A stretch of DNA of 64,000 nt from contig JAECUM010000802.1 of NCBI GenBank assembly GCA_016617855.1, positions 1 through 64,000 on the forward strand. Direction: 5' to 3'. Each line of letters opens with the position of its first letter. Position 1 is the stretch's first letter. This document shows, piece by piece, positions 51,001-56,690 of this stretch. The position numbers were made by a program, and so were the translations under genes. The notes below the pieces were generated by a model. That model was not told the origin of the DNA and made no database searches. It saw only the letters and a list, made by a program, of their open reading frames with translations. Source of the stretch: Megalonaias nervosa (Eukaryota > Mollusca > Bivalvia > Unionida > Unionidae).

Positions 51001-52125
51001 CATTAAGGCTACAACATTGTAGCTAATATATTACATGCCATAATTACAGTACACAAAAAATGTACATTTATTTTTGCTACTAACCTGGAGCTGCAGGTTT
51101 AAATGCTTGGCCAAAGTGTGCAAAATCCATGTGGATTTGAACCAGAATACAAACACAAAACATACTGAAAAATTATTTATATTCAGCACACACTTTAACT
51201 AGTCTACATGTATAAGTTTTGCCAAATGATTGTAAAGTCCATCATGCAATGAGCATGACAAAGTGCTCAATCCAAGTGCTGTATTACATCACTTCCATAT
51301 TCTTCTTTACAAATTTATAAAGCAGTGTTGATTTGTACTTTTTCTGATTGGACATGTTTTGAAGTTTAGAAAGACCCATTTGCTCTAACAATTTTCATCC
51401 ACAAGTCAATACCGTGTCACTTAATATCTGGCATCTTTTTCTTCAACAGTACAGACTGGTCCTCTACCTAACTTGATTGTCAATATAATGAATCTGTGAG
51501 GCAAAGTTTTAAATTAAAGAAACTTGTCTGTTTTCTTGGAAATGGGTCATATACAGTTGCTATAAATACAAAATTAGGAAAGTACATGTATATTTATGAT
51601 GGAAAAAACTCTCATGCTATTCTTATGCAGCAGTCTTTCTTTTTAGAAATTTTAAAAATTTTATGATGAGTGGAATTAATGAGATGATAATATAAATGAC
51701 AAACACACCCTTTTATAGCTTTATTATTTATTTTTAATGTACTGGAAAAACATAATCTATATACAGTCAAGCATAAACAAAATTCAGTGAAAGAAAACGA
51801 TTATGCCAAAAGCATAATGGTTGGGATGTAGGTGACTACCTCACAGATCACTGTGCAGTTTTTTAAAAATAATTTCCTTTCAGAATCAAAAAAGAAACAG
51901 TTCAGTGTGGTGTTCTGTGGATGGTAACAGCTTATTAGCTTCTTACCACCCAAATTAACCACCTTGCATTTCTCATTATGCTGCTATGTTACCTCCCCTG
52001 TGGCTGATATGGGTTGGCTTGAACTTTAGCTTTTTCTTCTTGTGCAGAAGGGTGGGGTACTTAAACAGTATGGCAGAAGCCAGAAAATACCCTCCAAGGA
52101 CTGCTACCAACATCATCCCTATCAT
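11839..52125 (-). CDS. GDPD1: GDPD1/GDPD3-type lysophospholipase D gene (10 coding exons, whole span)
   Basis: Rebuilt by joining ten minus-strand exons with compatible phases (133, 43, 136, 46, 125, 90, 134, 63, 52 and 144 bases; total 966, 321 residues plus stop). Seen: an N-terminal hydrophobic helix at about residues 5-21; the GDPD signature [15 protein letters not shown] at 39-53 with catalytic-type His42 and Arg43; the metal-binding ELD at 69-71; SHD with His84 at 83-85; INIDIK at 147-152; a second hydrophobic segment at about 202-221; and a C-terminal [10 protein letters not shown] at 293-302. Family knowledge: human GDPD1 (GDE4) and GDPD3 (GDE7) are about 310-320 residue membrane proteins that hydrolyse lysophospholipids and N-acyl lysophospholipids, releasing lysophosphatidic acid. 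Length and segment order match this branch throughout. The choice between GDPD1 and GDPD3 cannot be made here; the gene may represent their common ancestor. All catalytic residues are present and no frameshift was seen. Confidence 0.95.
11983..15057. other. GDPD1 intron 9, left part
   Basis: No exon seen. A 128-codon minus frame at 13265-13651 is the longest frame in the first 20 kb; it matches no domain I know and is probably a repeat remnant or chance. An A/C-rich run lies at 12685-12730. Confidence 0.45.
14385..14500 (-). mobile_element. tRNA-derived SINE remnant (tRNA-like head)
   Basis: On the minus strand GTGGCTCAGTGGTTAGCATG resembles an A box, followed about 35 bases later by GGGCTAGAATCC, which is B-box-like. 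It is old and truncated, and relates to the other tRNA-type SINEs only through the head. Confidence 0.45.
15058..15222. repeat. Minisatellite, 55 bp x 3
   Basis: Three identical 55 bp units starting GTGGAATGGAATGTATCTGT. The perfect identity implies recent expansion. It lies in GDPD1 intron 9, about 470 bp from exon 9. Confidence 0.97.
15361..15440 (+). repeat. DIRS-type terminal repeat remnant
   Basis: The sequence TGGGAGGTATGGATTTGTGA and the following GTAATATATCTGAAGAAG match the inverted repeats at 33790-33952 and 37021-37190 and the terminus at 41972-42080, with decay. It appears to be a lone terminus. Confidence 0.55.
15691..15742 (-). CDS. GDPD1: GDPD1 coding exon 9
   Basis: A 52-base exon that completes Lys257 and encodes [17 protein letters not shown] (258-274). 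It matches the LLLMRKALFDHL..RGIQ segment of the family. Acceptor TGTTTCAG, donor CAG|GTCAGT, phase 0 on exit. Confidence 0.94.
15953..16846. repeat. 181 bp tandem array, four units; unit 1 carries a MITE
   Basis: Units begin at about 15953, 16321, 16502 and 16683. Units 2 and 3 are 181 bp and almost identical, and unit 4 is truncated at about 164 bp. Unit 1 is more diverged and is lengthened by the MITE at 15982-16159. The array lies in GDPD1 intron 8, right of exon 9. Confidence 0.93.
15982..16159. mobile_element. MITE family B copy 2 (178 bp, TA-flanked)
   Basis: Inverted ends: left CAGTAGAACCTGTCTTGAAA, right (inward) CAGTAAAACCTGTTTTGTGA. TA flanks at 15980-15981 and 16160-16161. Compared with other units of the 181 bp array, it interrupts the sequence between AGTACATAA and ATCTGTAAAC, which defines the empty site. 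Confidence 0.85.
17201..17520. repeat. 80 bp tandem array (x4) containing a GDPD1 splice junction
   Basis: Units begin at 17201, 17281, 17361 and 17441. Each unit has an exon-like part (read on minus, TTGAACAAGAAACAGAAGTT in units 2-4) and intron sequence. Three units carry the donor GTAAGTATAAAC; unit 3 has GTAATTATAAAC. Only unit 4 is joined to the real 5' part of exon 8 and its acceptor. Units 2 and 3 are most alike. Confidence 0.95.
17470..17532 (-). CDS. GDPD1: GDPD1 coding exon 8, lying in a tandem array
   Basis: A 63-base exon: the last base of Asn236, [20 protein letters not shown] (237-256), then two bases of Lys257. Acceptor TATTTCAG, donor AA|GTAAGT. The last 51 exon bases and the donor lie inside the fourth copy of an 80 bp tandem repeat (17201-17520); only the first 12 exon bases are outside it. 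Phase 2 in and out fits exons 7 and 9, and the sequence aligns with the SRSQKFLIWLSD region of vertebrate GDPD1. Confidence 0.88.
17645..17808. repeat. Degenerate tandem repeat, about 63 bp x 2.5
   Basis: The block ATGTATCACTGTGTATAAAC followed by AGTAATGCAT recurs at about 17661, 17724 and, more decayed, 17785. Confidence 0.75.
17930..18350. repeat. Composite repeat: 59 bp x 3 array between two related flanks
   Basis: 18035-18211 holds three copies of a 59 bp unit starting AAAGACCACACTGATTCAAT, nearly identical. It sits between two diverged copies of another sequence (about 17930-18030 and 18238-18350) that share TTTAGCATATCAA and AAATTTACC/CAAGTTTACC. The block therefore seems to have arisen by nested duplication. 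Confidence 0.8.
18351..19040. other. Part of GDPD1 intron 7, nothing seen
   Basis: No motif-bearing frame or structured repeat was recognised here. Confidence 0.4.
19044..22553 (-). mobile_element. Decayed DIRS-like retroelement (putative gag region and tyrosine recombinase N-terminus)
   Basis: Read on minus from right: a terminus-like stretch at 22517-22553 (GTAATATGATTAGGTAACAT) matching the DIRS terminus at 42012; then frames at 21376-21651, 20776-21021 and 20016-20291 that may be gag remnants (weak likeness only, for example [11 protein letters not shown]); then 19044-19352 with [18 protein letters not shown] and [18 protein letters not shown]. The last matches the helical N-terminal domain of DIRS/Ngaro-type tyrosine recombinases. 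No RT region was found between them, and the catalytic part of the recombinase is missing. Many stops; non-functional. The gag label is uncertain. Confidence 0.55.
22560..24240. other. Part of GDPD1 intron 7, short local duplications only
   Basis: ACATTAATATAGGGTAT is duplicated at about 22645 and 22707. An A-rich run lies at about 22874. No gene seen. Confidence 0.45.
24249..24382 (-). CDS. GDPD1: GDPD1 coding exon 7 (second membrane segment)
   Basis: A 134-base exon encoding residues 192-235 plus two bases of Asn236. It holds a hydrophobic stretch, [18 protein letters not shown], followed by [10 protein letters not shown]. Vertebrate GDPD1/3 have the same LLPF.PI...E.PMPSI pattern, considered a membrane-associated segment. 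Acceptor CATTTCAG, donor AA|GTAAGT, phase 2. Confidence 0.95.
24892..24987. repeat. Tandem duplication, 48 bp x 2
   Basis: Two near-identical 48 bp copies beginning AAAAAGAAAAGT, in GDPD1 intron 6 between exons 6 and 7. Confidence 0.95.
25620..25709 (-). CDS. GDPD1: GDPD1 coding exon 6
   Basis: A 90-base phase 0-0 exon encoding residues 162-191 ([18 protein letters not shown] and onward to RSV). It matches the V.EL...YNRE.L..WG segment of vertebrate GDPD1 at equal length. Acceptor ATATTTCAG, donor GTC|GTAAGT. Confidence 0.94.
26038..26125. repeat. Tandem duplication, 44 bp x 2
   Basis: Two copies of a unit beginning AGGATATGG.TGAGTCTGG, differing at about three sites. Intron 5. Confidence 0.95.
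26345..26361. repeat. Short (TG)n microsatellite
   Basis: About eight TG units, abutting the 3' end of the SINE-A copy to the right. Confidence 0.9.
26362..26672 (-). mobile_element. SINE-A, tRNA-derived, near full length
   Basis: On the minus strand it starts with a tRNA-like head: A box GTGGCCTAGTGGTTAG and B box GGGTTTGAACCC (26609-26620). A body shared with 62090-62376 follows (AGGTTAGTGTTAGGACTGGT; AAACTGCCACACTGCAGAC). Full length about 310 bp. This copy contains a small insertion with a local palindrome (GCATGATG...CATCATGC) not present in the 62 kb copy. Confidence 0.85.
26690..27680. repeat. Old dispersed repeat rich in TGACC motifs
   Basis: Contains TTGGACCTTTGACC at about 26737 and TTTTCATTTAGGACCAAC at about 27217, the latter also at about 31888. 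This suggests a decayed dispersed element shared between 26.7-27.3 and 31.8-32.4 kb. Boundaries are not visible and no coding was seen. Confidence 0.35.
27690..28290. repeat. Dispersed repeat D, left half (relative of 43590-44270)
   Basis: Matches 43590-44270 with decay: TTTGAAATCCATCAATGCCA, TTGTAGCACA.GATCC and a minus-strand [22 protein letters not shown] peptide block are shared. The family may have encoded a protein on the minus strand (the longest relic ends at 28093), but I do not recognise it. Confidence 0.65.
29410..29432. repeat. (CATA)n microsatellite
   Basis: Between five and six tandem CATA units. Confidence 0.9.
31301..31410. mobile_element. Small foldback/MITE, 110 bp
   Basis: Inverted ends: left AAATGATCATGGCTGGGTAT, right (inward) AAATGATCCTGGATGGGTAT. 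It lies at the right edge of the Crypton-like insertion. It is non-coding. Confidence 0.75.
31421..31690. repeat. Dispersed repeat D, right half (relative of 44280-44530)
   Basis: Shares GCAAGGT.CAAACTA, GGCCCAATG..CCA, CAAATTTAGTTTAA and CAAGCACTTAAAGGGT with 44280-44530. In that relative the two halves are contiguous, so here they are separated by about 3.1 kb of inserted DNA. Confidence 0.65.
31691..32500. other. Part of GDPD1 intron 5, old repeat sequence
   Basis: A short self-similarity occurs at 32170-32200 and 32335-32365 (TTCTGAA.ATG.CCATA.CAT). The plus frame at 32039-32311 shows no motif. Confidence 0.35.
32501..32625 (-). CDS. GDPD1: GDPD1 coding exon 5
   Basis: A 125-base exon that completes Asp120 and encodes residues 121-161. 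Core motifs: [20 protein letters not shown], then [21 protein letters not shown] is a hallmark of the GDPD1/3 branch, and INIDIK is the strand carrying the conserved Lys. Acceptor TTAATTTCAG. The donor AAA|GTTATT is weak after the GT but is the only GT that keeps frame and homology. Confidence 0.94.
33153..33327. mobile_element. MITE family C (175 bp, TA-flanked)
   Basis: Inverted ends: left CAGTAGATTCCGGTCAATTT, right (inward) CAGTGGATTCCTGTTAAATG. TA at 33151-33152 and 33328-33329. Similar in style to Tc1/mariner or pogo-derived MITEs. GDPD1 intron 4. Confidence 0.8.
33790..33952 (-). repeat. Left inverted terminal repeat of the 3.4 kb element
   Basis: Reverse-complement match to 37021-37190 along its full length with few indels. 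A SINE-B tail starts directly at its inner edge. Confidence 0.85.
33953..34020 (-). mobile_element. SINE-B 3' tail fragment
   Basis: (GTT)n followed by TAGGGTTTTAATGCCATTTT and CTATACATGG.GGCCAGT, as in the full copy at 35702-35952. Confidence 0.75.
35702..35952 (-). mobile_element. SINE-B, tRNA-derived, full length (Meta-SINE-like)
   Basis: On the minus strand: A box GTGGCCGAGTGGTCTAAAG, B box GGTTCGAGTCT, then a conserved central part (GGTTCTTTCCAGGG, TTCTTCCTCCACC), the tail CCATGTATAGCC and a terminal AACA-type simple repeat. The central part resembles the shared core of mollusc SINE superfamilies; the exact family name needs a library search. Confidence 0.85.
36468..36833 (+). other. 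Unrecognised open frame inside the 3.4 kb element
   Basis: An open frame of about 120 codons without a proper upstream Met (internal Met in [11 protein letters not shown]). Lys-rich, with [18 protein letters not shown]. It is more protein-like than neighbouring frames, but I know no family for it. It may be a relic of the element's own gene, or chance. Confidence 0.25.
37021..37190 (+). repeat. Right inverted terminal repeat of the 3.4 kb element
   Basis: Partner of 33790-33952. Its outer part (GTATTGTGATTGGGTAATGT) resembles the termini at 42012, 22517 and 15415. Confidence 0.85.
37763..37808 (-). CDS. GDPD1: GDPD1 coding exon 4
   Basis: A short 46-base exon encoding [15 protein letters not shown] plus the first base of Asp120. 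It corresponds to the LPP...V.F segment between the HD motif and IPLLK in vertebrate GDPD1. Acceptor TTTTTGCAG and donor G|GTAAAG are both good. It is far too short for simple ORF searches but is required to keep the frame between exons 3 and 5. Confidence 0.9.
38046..38153. repeat. Tandem duplication, 54 bp x 2
   Basis: Two near-identical 54 bp copies beginning GGAAGGAAGATATGGATAGC, about 240 bp upstream of GDPD1 exon 4. Confidence 0.96.
38160..39500. other. Part of GDPD1 intron 3, nothing seen
   Basis: AT-rich with short frames only; no repeat structure was recognised. Confidence 0.4.
39508..40712 (-). mobile_element. DIRS-type reverse transcriptase/RNase H remnant
   Basis: Minus-strand frames, in order from 40700 down: [20 protein letters not shown] and [18 protein letters not shown] (RT fingers), YLTDAYFSL (motif A with its catalytic Asp), [18 protein letters not shown], a damaged second catalytic region near 40165, [13 protein letters not shown], then [15 protein letters not shown] (connection) and CTDVSVYG...LNINILEM (RNase H). 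These match DIRS-order elements rather than LTR or LINE RTs. Several frameshifts and stops; dead copy. The recombinase part is not present to the left. Confidence 0.88.
40632..40914. repeat. Short direct duplication within the DIRS-like region
   Basis: 40632-40706 and 40838-40905 share GGAACTTACA.CCA.TGGG followed by TGCCTAAAATT, including a GT/G-rich run. Probably a decayed local duplication. Confidence 0.65.
41402..41643. repeat. 242 bp direct duplication, copy 1
   Basis: Nearly identical to 41731-41972 (only a few differences, for example TTGCC versus TTGGC in the middle). Same orientation, offset 329 bp. Confidence 0.96.
41731..41972. repeat. 242 bp direct duplication, copy 2
   Basis: Partner of 41402-41643; it abuts the DIRS-type terminus at 41972. 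High identity points to a recent event within an otherwise old element. Confidence 0.96.
41972..42080 (+). repeat. DIRS-type terminus
   Basis: Contains GGCTTCGCGAGGTAGCAGG and GTAATGTGATTGGGGAATGT, the outer part shared with 37021-37190, 22517 and 15361. It lies at the expected 5' side of the minus-strand RT remnant. Confidence 0.7.
42230..42416. repeat. Degenerate tandem repeat, about 60-65 bp x 3
   Basis: Repeats of GGAAATAAGTACCTGACACT.GTATTAG with diverged copies. Confidence 0.85.
42993..43071. repeat. Single hairpin, 37 bp arms
   Basis: Arms 42993-43029 and 43035-43071 pair with about five mismatches around a 5-base loop; each arm contains GGCTGCCAG and CTACAATTA. The size is in the range of a miRNA precursor or a tiny foldback element. 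It is inside GDPD1 intron 3. Confidence 0.85.
43590..44530. repeat. Dispersed repeat D, contiguous copy
   Basis: Relative of 27690-28290 plus 31421-31690. The minus-strand frame 43835-44122 (95 codons) includes [20 protein letters not shown] and [16 protein letters not shown]. It looks like a relic of a protein-coding element but matches no family I know. Confidence 0.65.
44531..47579. other. GDPD1 introns 2 and 3 around exon 3, nothing else seen
   Basis: Apart from exon 3 (45197-45332), only a T-run at 45998-46012 stands out. The minus frame at 46275-46598 (107 codons, rich in Lys and Leu) has no recognisable domain. Confidence 0.4.
45197..45332 (-). CDS. GDPD1: GDPD1 coding exon 3 (metal-binding ELD and SHD)
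   Basis: A 136-base exon: the third base of His59, then residues 60-104. It contains [19 protein letters not shown] and [14 protein letters not shown]. In GDPD enzymes the E-x-D pair and the following HD bind the divalent metal and the phosphate; all are intact (Glu69, Asp71, His84, Asp85). Acceptor AATTTCAG, donor AAG|GTACAA, phase 0 on exit. Confidence 0.96.
47580..47622 (-). CDS. GDPD1: GDPD1 coding exon 2
   Basis: A 43-base exon that completes Gly45 and encodes [13 protein letters not shown] plus two bases of His59. It holds the ENLENT part of the GDPD signature (ENT is near-invariant in the family). Acceptor TTTTCTGTAG, donor CA|GTGAGT. Phase 1 on entry and phase 2 on exit, which fit the neighbouring exons exactly. 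Confidence 0.95.
47893..48062. repeat. Compound microsatellite (TC)n-(TA)n-(TATG)n-(TA)n
   Basis: About 14 TC units, then long TA runs interrupted by ATGTATGTATGTAT and short CTA variants. GDPD1 intron 1. Confidence 0.98.
48260..48343. repeat. Minisatellite, 28 bp x 3
   Basis: Three identical units beginning AAGACTGTAATACATTACAA, with a partial fourth. Confidence 0.96.
48360..50179. other. Part of GDPD1 intron 1, nothing seen
   Basis: A C-run occurs at about 49707. Short frames only. Confidence 0.4.
50180..50262. repeat. Foldback repeat, third family copy
   Basis: Arms 50191-50217 and 50235-50259 are imperfect inverted repeats; the left arm contains CAAACTGCACAGACCTAGAT as in 2981-3146. 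Confidence 0.75.
50651..50808. repeat. Minisatellite, 54 bp x 3, pyrimidine-rich
   Basis: Units start at 50651, 50705 and 50759 with TATCTTCCCCACTTTTAGTC. The period is a multiple of three, so open frames pass through on the plus strand, but the peptide is low complexity. Confidence 0.95.
51993..52125 (-). CDS. GDPD1: GDPD1 coding exon 1 (start codon, N-terminal membrane anchor, HRG motif)
   Basis: Encodes residues 1-44 plus the first base of Gly45. It begins [14 protein letters not shown], a hydrophobic anchor, then a Lys-rich stretch (HKKKKLKFK), and ends in HISHRG, the first half of the catalytic signature. The start at 52125 is the first in-frame ATG: an in-frame TGA lies eight codons upstream inside the same exon. 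Further Met codons at positions 4 and 5 could also be used. The donor is G|GTAACA at 51992, phase 1. Confidence 0.95.
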
Positions 52126-52161
52126 CAGTGTGTCAAAATGATCCAGTCACAAAACCATCTC
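52126..52161 (-). other. 5' UTR part of GDPD1 exon, with splice acceptor
   Basis: A strong acceptor (TTTCTTCTTCAG read on the minus strand) ends at 52162. The 36 bases between it and the start codon contain an in-frame stop. This suggests the first coding exon is preceded by a non-coding exon further right. A transcription start inside this segment is the alternative and cannot be excluded without transcript data. Confidence 0.6.
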
Positions 52162-54205
52162 CTGAAGAAGAAATTGTACAATGGTAAATACATGTTGCAA
52201 ATTATCAATTACTAAAAACACCACAAGTAGTTCAACTGACACCTAACAAAAGTTGTTTGCTCCCATAACATGTATTTGATGTGCATGGATGCAACTGTTT
52301 ACAGTTTTATAATTATACAAAAAAAATGCATTTGAATGAACAGATTTTAACTGGGACCTACAGGTAAATCATTTTGTTAAAACAAATTAGACCAATTGAA
52401 ACAGAATTTTTCAAGTAAATTTATAAAATTGGAAGCTTTGGAAGATAAAATACAGTATGCTTAAGTTTGACATGGTCTCCTTTTTTTGACCCCAAGAACT
52501 CCTAACAAAATCAGTGAAACATGAACAGTTTTAACATCACTGACTGCTGCAATTTATGCATAGCTCAAATTTTACTTGCAAAATGTGAGTTGATTGTAGA
52601 AAGTGCAAGTTTAAATTTTAATCTCCTGTTACTTTTTCAACAGTAAAATTCCTTTTTTAAGCAATTAAATACATATAGTTTCTTCAACACAAAATGTAGT
52701 ACATTTTGGCACTGTTTCCTTGTCCAAGAGATCAGCTGTTTCACGTATATAGTATATACTTTGATGTCATAAAATAAATGTTACATCTGTCAAAAATATC
52801 ATTGTTTCCTGAAATAATAAATAAAAACTTAAAGCTGGTGCTTATATCATTTATAATCATCAATAGAGATAACACTGATATCAATTTAATTGATCACAAG
52901 TTAAATGAATTTAAAACTTGAAACTTTCATGTGAAATATTAAAGACATTCTAAAGTTTCATGTCCATGTTGAGGGTGTCATAACTGCTGGCAAAATGACA
53001 ATCTTCTCAAAAAGTGACCTGTCACTGACATTAAAGTTACTTATAAACCATACAATACACATCCACAATGCATCCTCTAAATGAAAAATTCAACAACTCA
53101 TGTTTATGATGTAACAAGGCATCCTAACAAAGTCAGAACAAATTTATGCCAAAATTTCTGCTCCAGACTATGTTTCACAAGAAGCGGAAATGATGAACAA
53201 GTATTGTAATTCATGGTAAAAGTTGTTTTTTTAAAAATCAATTGATTTTTCTTAACCTTTGCCCCAATTACATAATTCACTTTGGCATCAGAATATTGCA
53301 TCTCAGATTCTTATAAAATATAGACAGCAGTTGGAAAAAGGCAGACTTTGTCATAATCAAGCATCACATCATACACAAAGCACACGGTTTGGAGGAATGG
53401 CAAAATTTGATGTGTAATTTTTGCCACTATTACAACTCTTGGAATGTTTCTGTATGAAATACTGCTTAAAACAGATGGAAAAAAACCTTTTCAGTAATAA
53501 ATTGAAAAGGGTTTAAATTACTAAGCATTTTGTCCCAAAAATAGCTTGGCAACGGGATGAGTTTTACTCATTAATTTAAAGAAATATTTATTTTGCAGCT
53601 GATGCTGATGCTTGATGTTAGCTTCCATTGTATTTGTTTGAGTTTTAAATGTCATTAATATTCTTTGATACTGGTTCAAGATGTTTTCTTAATAGTAATT
53701 CTTTATTGAAAAAGAGATGATATTTGTCATGATTAGCCAATATGAGTAAAACACCAAATTGACTTCAAATTAGATAGCGGCGATGTTACATGTAAGCCAT
53801 GTGTTAATTTTGTGTCCATTTTTCGTATTTGTCAGATTTTGTGAATATAAATAACATTCGTATTCATTGGTTTGGTGTTGATTTCACACAACTACCAAAG
53901 GATAATAAAATATAACTTTCATGTTGCCTCTTAATAAGTAACAACATCCTGTTCATTTCATATTAGATAGCTGTGAAGAGACATTTCATATTTGACATTA
54001 ATACCTACACAAATATAAAACAAAAATCTAAATTGACTATTTATAAGATGCATACCTGCCACACTGAATGGAATGAAATCAGGATGCCAAAGGAAAAGAA
54101 TCAGGATTTGGGGAAGAAAAAAAATCATGATCAGTGTTTACAACCATATATTTTCAAAATCTTTACCAAGGAATTGACATCTCCACTGCTTTATGCTATT
54201 TACTT
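52162..54205. other. Presumed 5' intron of GDPD1, nothing seen
   Basis: AT-rich with no recognisable exon or element. A non-coding exon 1 could lie here or anywhere to the right. Confidence 0.35.
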
Positions 54206-54208
54206 ACA

Positions 54209-54362
54209 TAAAAATGTATGCTACACTTTTACCATGAAAATGTATCATTTTTCCATTTTCGTCTTTTATGCTGATATTTAGCATTAATTAACACACTAAA
54301 TATCAGCATAAAAGTTGAAAATGGATGATAGATTTTCACAGTATGAGTGTAGTGTATTCCAT
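54209..54362. repeat. Long imperfect hairpin, about 70 bp arms
   Basis: Arms about 54209-54281 and 54295-54362. The inner part is near perfect (TTTTATGCTGATATTTA). Outside the hairpin, AATCAGGATTTGGGG occurs on both sides as a direct repeat (about 54100 and 54450). Confidence 0.8.
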
Positions 54363-54993
54363 GCAGAATTTCTGCATCACTTTTGTTCTCTCTGCATGGC
54401 CATGGTGAATCAAAAGGTATTTAAAAAAATTTTTTTTTGGCATTTTTAAAAATCAGGATTTGGGGCAAAAAGTCAGGAAACCAGGATTTTCAGATTTTTA
54501 AACAAACATTGATGCCAGGTGGTTAGAAAAAGGAAACTTTCCGTTAGTAAGAAAATGGGCAGCAGGTCAGTGAACACAAGTATTTTTTTTACCAGATGTA
54601 ATGAGGAATCCAAGATAAAAATTTTCTTTTACATACTTGGTAACATCTAGAGACACCCCCCCGACATTTACATTTTACGAATGGTTGTAATAAGCTTCTC
54701 TGATGTATCCTATTTGGAATATACGACTGTGACAGTATTTGGTACTTCTTACATACTGAGGGTAAAATTATTCATTTTTTTAATGTTTAAAAAGAACAAG
54801 ATGAAACATTGAGACCATATATTATTTTGTGTTATTTAGCTGTTAATCTTGCATCTACACTTAAATACTGTTCATTTAGCTTGGTTTGTGAACATAGGAT
54901 TGATACTGAGAATATGAACCATTAATACTGTTATATATATTTAATTTGCATTGCATTGTTATTTTTTTATAATTTATTATATGGATAATTGTA

Positions 54994-55206
54994 TTACGGA
55001 TCATTGCCATCTCACCACTGTCTGCGTGGGTTTGAGTCTAGGATTCGGCAAATGTGGATATGTGAGAAAGCTTGCCAGTAGCTTCTCGTGGGTCGGTGGT
55101 TCTTTCCAGGGATTTCCCGGTTTCTTCCTCCACCGTTAATACTGGCTGCCATGTATAGCCTATCGTGTGCAGAAAAATGGCGTTAAGCCCCACAACAACA
55201 ACAACA
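54994..55206 (+). mobile_element. SINE-B copy, 5' truncated
   Basis: Starts within the tRNA-like head, retains the B box GGGTTTGAGTCT, the core GGTTCTTTCCAGGG and CTTCCTCCACC, the tail CCATGTATAGCC and a terminal (AAC)n at 55188-55206. Confidence 0.85.
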
Positions 55207-55892
55207 TTGTCCAAAATCAATTTTATTTCCTACCTCACCTGAATCGATTTTGGTTTTGAAAACAATATGTTTATCTCAATCCGAGTCCAGAACATTGGAA
55301 ATTCTCTGCAATATGCAAGGTCTACCTGTTGTTTACCACATTTTGTATTATAATTTTAGCAACAGACCTAATTATTGAGAAGATTATCTTGTAAATTTTC
55401 CATTAGGTAATAGTTTTTTTTAAAATTTTTTTAGAAAATGCTAATTGTGAACTGAGGTCAAGCTGAGGACAATATAATCTTGTTTATCTAGAAATTATTC
55501 ATTCATGCTGTAAGATCTGAGCAGAATCAGTTGTATCACAGGCACATCAACACTTCCAGCACTGGATTCATTTTGGAACTTTACTCATTAGGACTTGTAG
55601 AAATTCTAAGATTATCTGGAATTTAATTTGCAATACCATAAGTTCTTTTTACATTATTCACTTTGTATTCTAGAGCAATGTATCTGTTGAATTTTACAAA
55701 ACTTGTTGGCTTTGTAAAATTTGTCTTTTCTGTGACTTTGTTGAAGACCACAGAGTCATAATTATACTTTTGAAATGCTTTTGTGATGCTCAATTTTATT
55801 ATATATCTCAAAGTGATATACTGAAATACATCAGCAGTTGAAACATGATGTGACTACTGTGTTGATATTATTTTTTGGAACGACTTTGTTCT

Positions 55893-55982
55893 GGGGTCCT
55901 GGGTGGCAGAATGGTCTGAATTGCTTGCCTTTACTGATCACTGCCATCTCACTTCTGTCCACATGGGTTTGAGTTTCCTGCT
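55893..55982 (+). mobile_element. SINE-B head fragment fused to an inverted SINE-A
   Basis: Retains an A-box-like GGTGGCAGAATGGTCTGAA and a B-box-like GGGTTTGAGTTTCC, then stops abruptly where a SINE-A in the opposite orientation begins. Confidence 0.75.
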
Positions 55983-56163
55983 CAGCCTCTGTCACATTAT
56001 CCTGACACCAGGCTGACAAGTCCTAACACTAACCTCTTAATGCTAAGCACCTAGCGAGGCAGCTGTTAGTACCATTTTTGTAAGTCTTGGTATGACTTGG
56101 CAGGGGTTCAAACCCGTGACAACCTATATCCAAGGCAGATGCTCTAACCACTAGGCTAATGGA
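55983..56163 (-). mobile_element. SINE-A copy, 3' truncated
   Basis: On minus: A box GCCTAGTGGTTAGAGC, B box GGGTTTGAACCC, then the shared body AGGTTAGTGTTAGGACTTGT. Truncated relative to 26362-26672. Confidence 0.85.
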
Positions 56164-56204
56164 ATGGTGCTTACAAGAACTGAAGACTTGTGATGGGAAG
56201 CAAA

Positions 56205-56690
56205 TGTCAAAGTACCAGCCCCACAGTACAATCTGAGACAGCTGATAACAATTTGACACCAAGCACCAGCCCCACAGTACAATCTGAGACAGCTGATGAG
56301 TTGATACCAAGTACCAGCCCCACAGTAAAATCTGAGACAGCTGATAATGAGTTGATGCCAGGTACCGGTCCCACTGTACCATCTCATACAGCTGATAATG
56401 TGCTGATGCCAGGTACCAGCCCCATGGTACAATCTGAGACAGCTGATAATGAACTGATGCCAAGTACCAGCCCCACAGTACAATCTGAGACAGATGATGA
56501 GTTAACTCCACGTACCAGCCCCACAGTACAATATGAGACAGCTGATAATGAGCTGATGCCAATTACCAGTCCCACAGTACAATCTGAGACAGCTAATCAT
56601 GAGTTGATGCCAAGTACCAGCAACAAAGTACATGCTGAAACAGCTGATGAGTTGATGCCAGGTACCATCCCCACAGTAATAATATTAGTG
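56205..56690. repeat. 51/48 bp minisatellite, about 9-10 units, open in frame
   Basis: The unit encodes, on plus, variants of TSPTVQSETADNELMPS. Unit lengths are 51 or 48 bp, so the plus frame (172 codons, 56190-56708) and a minus frame (177 codons, 56029-56562) both stay open. No start context, splice site or domain was recognised; it could be an exon of a fast-evolving Ser/Thr-rich protein or simply a satellite with a period divisible by three. Confidence 0.9.

Noticed and set aside
56029..56562. Minus frame of 177 codons, Trp/Tyr/Gly-rich repeats
   Set aside because: Antisense of the 51 bp minisatellite running into a SINE; openness follows from the period being a multiple of three.
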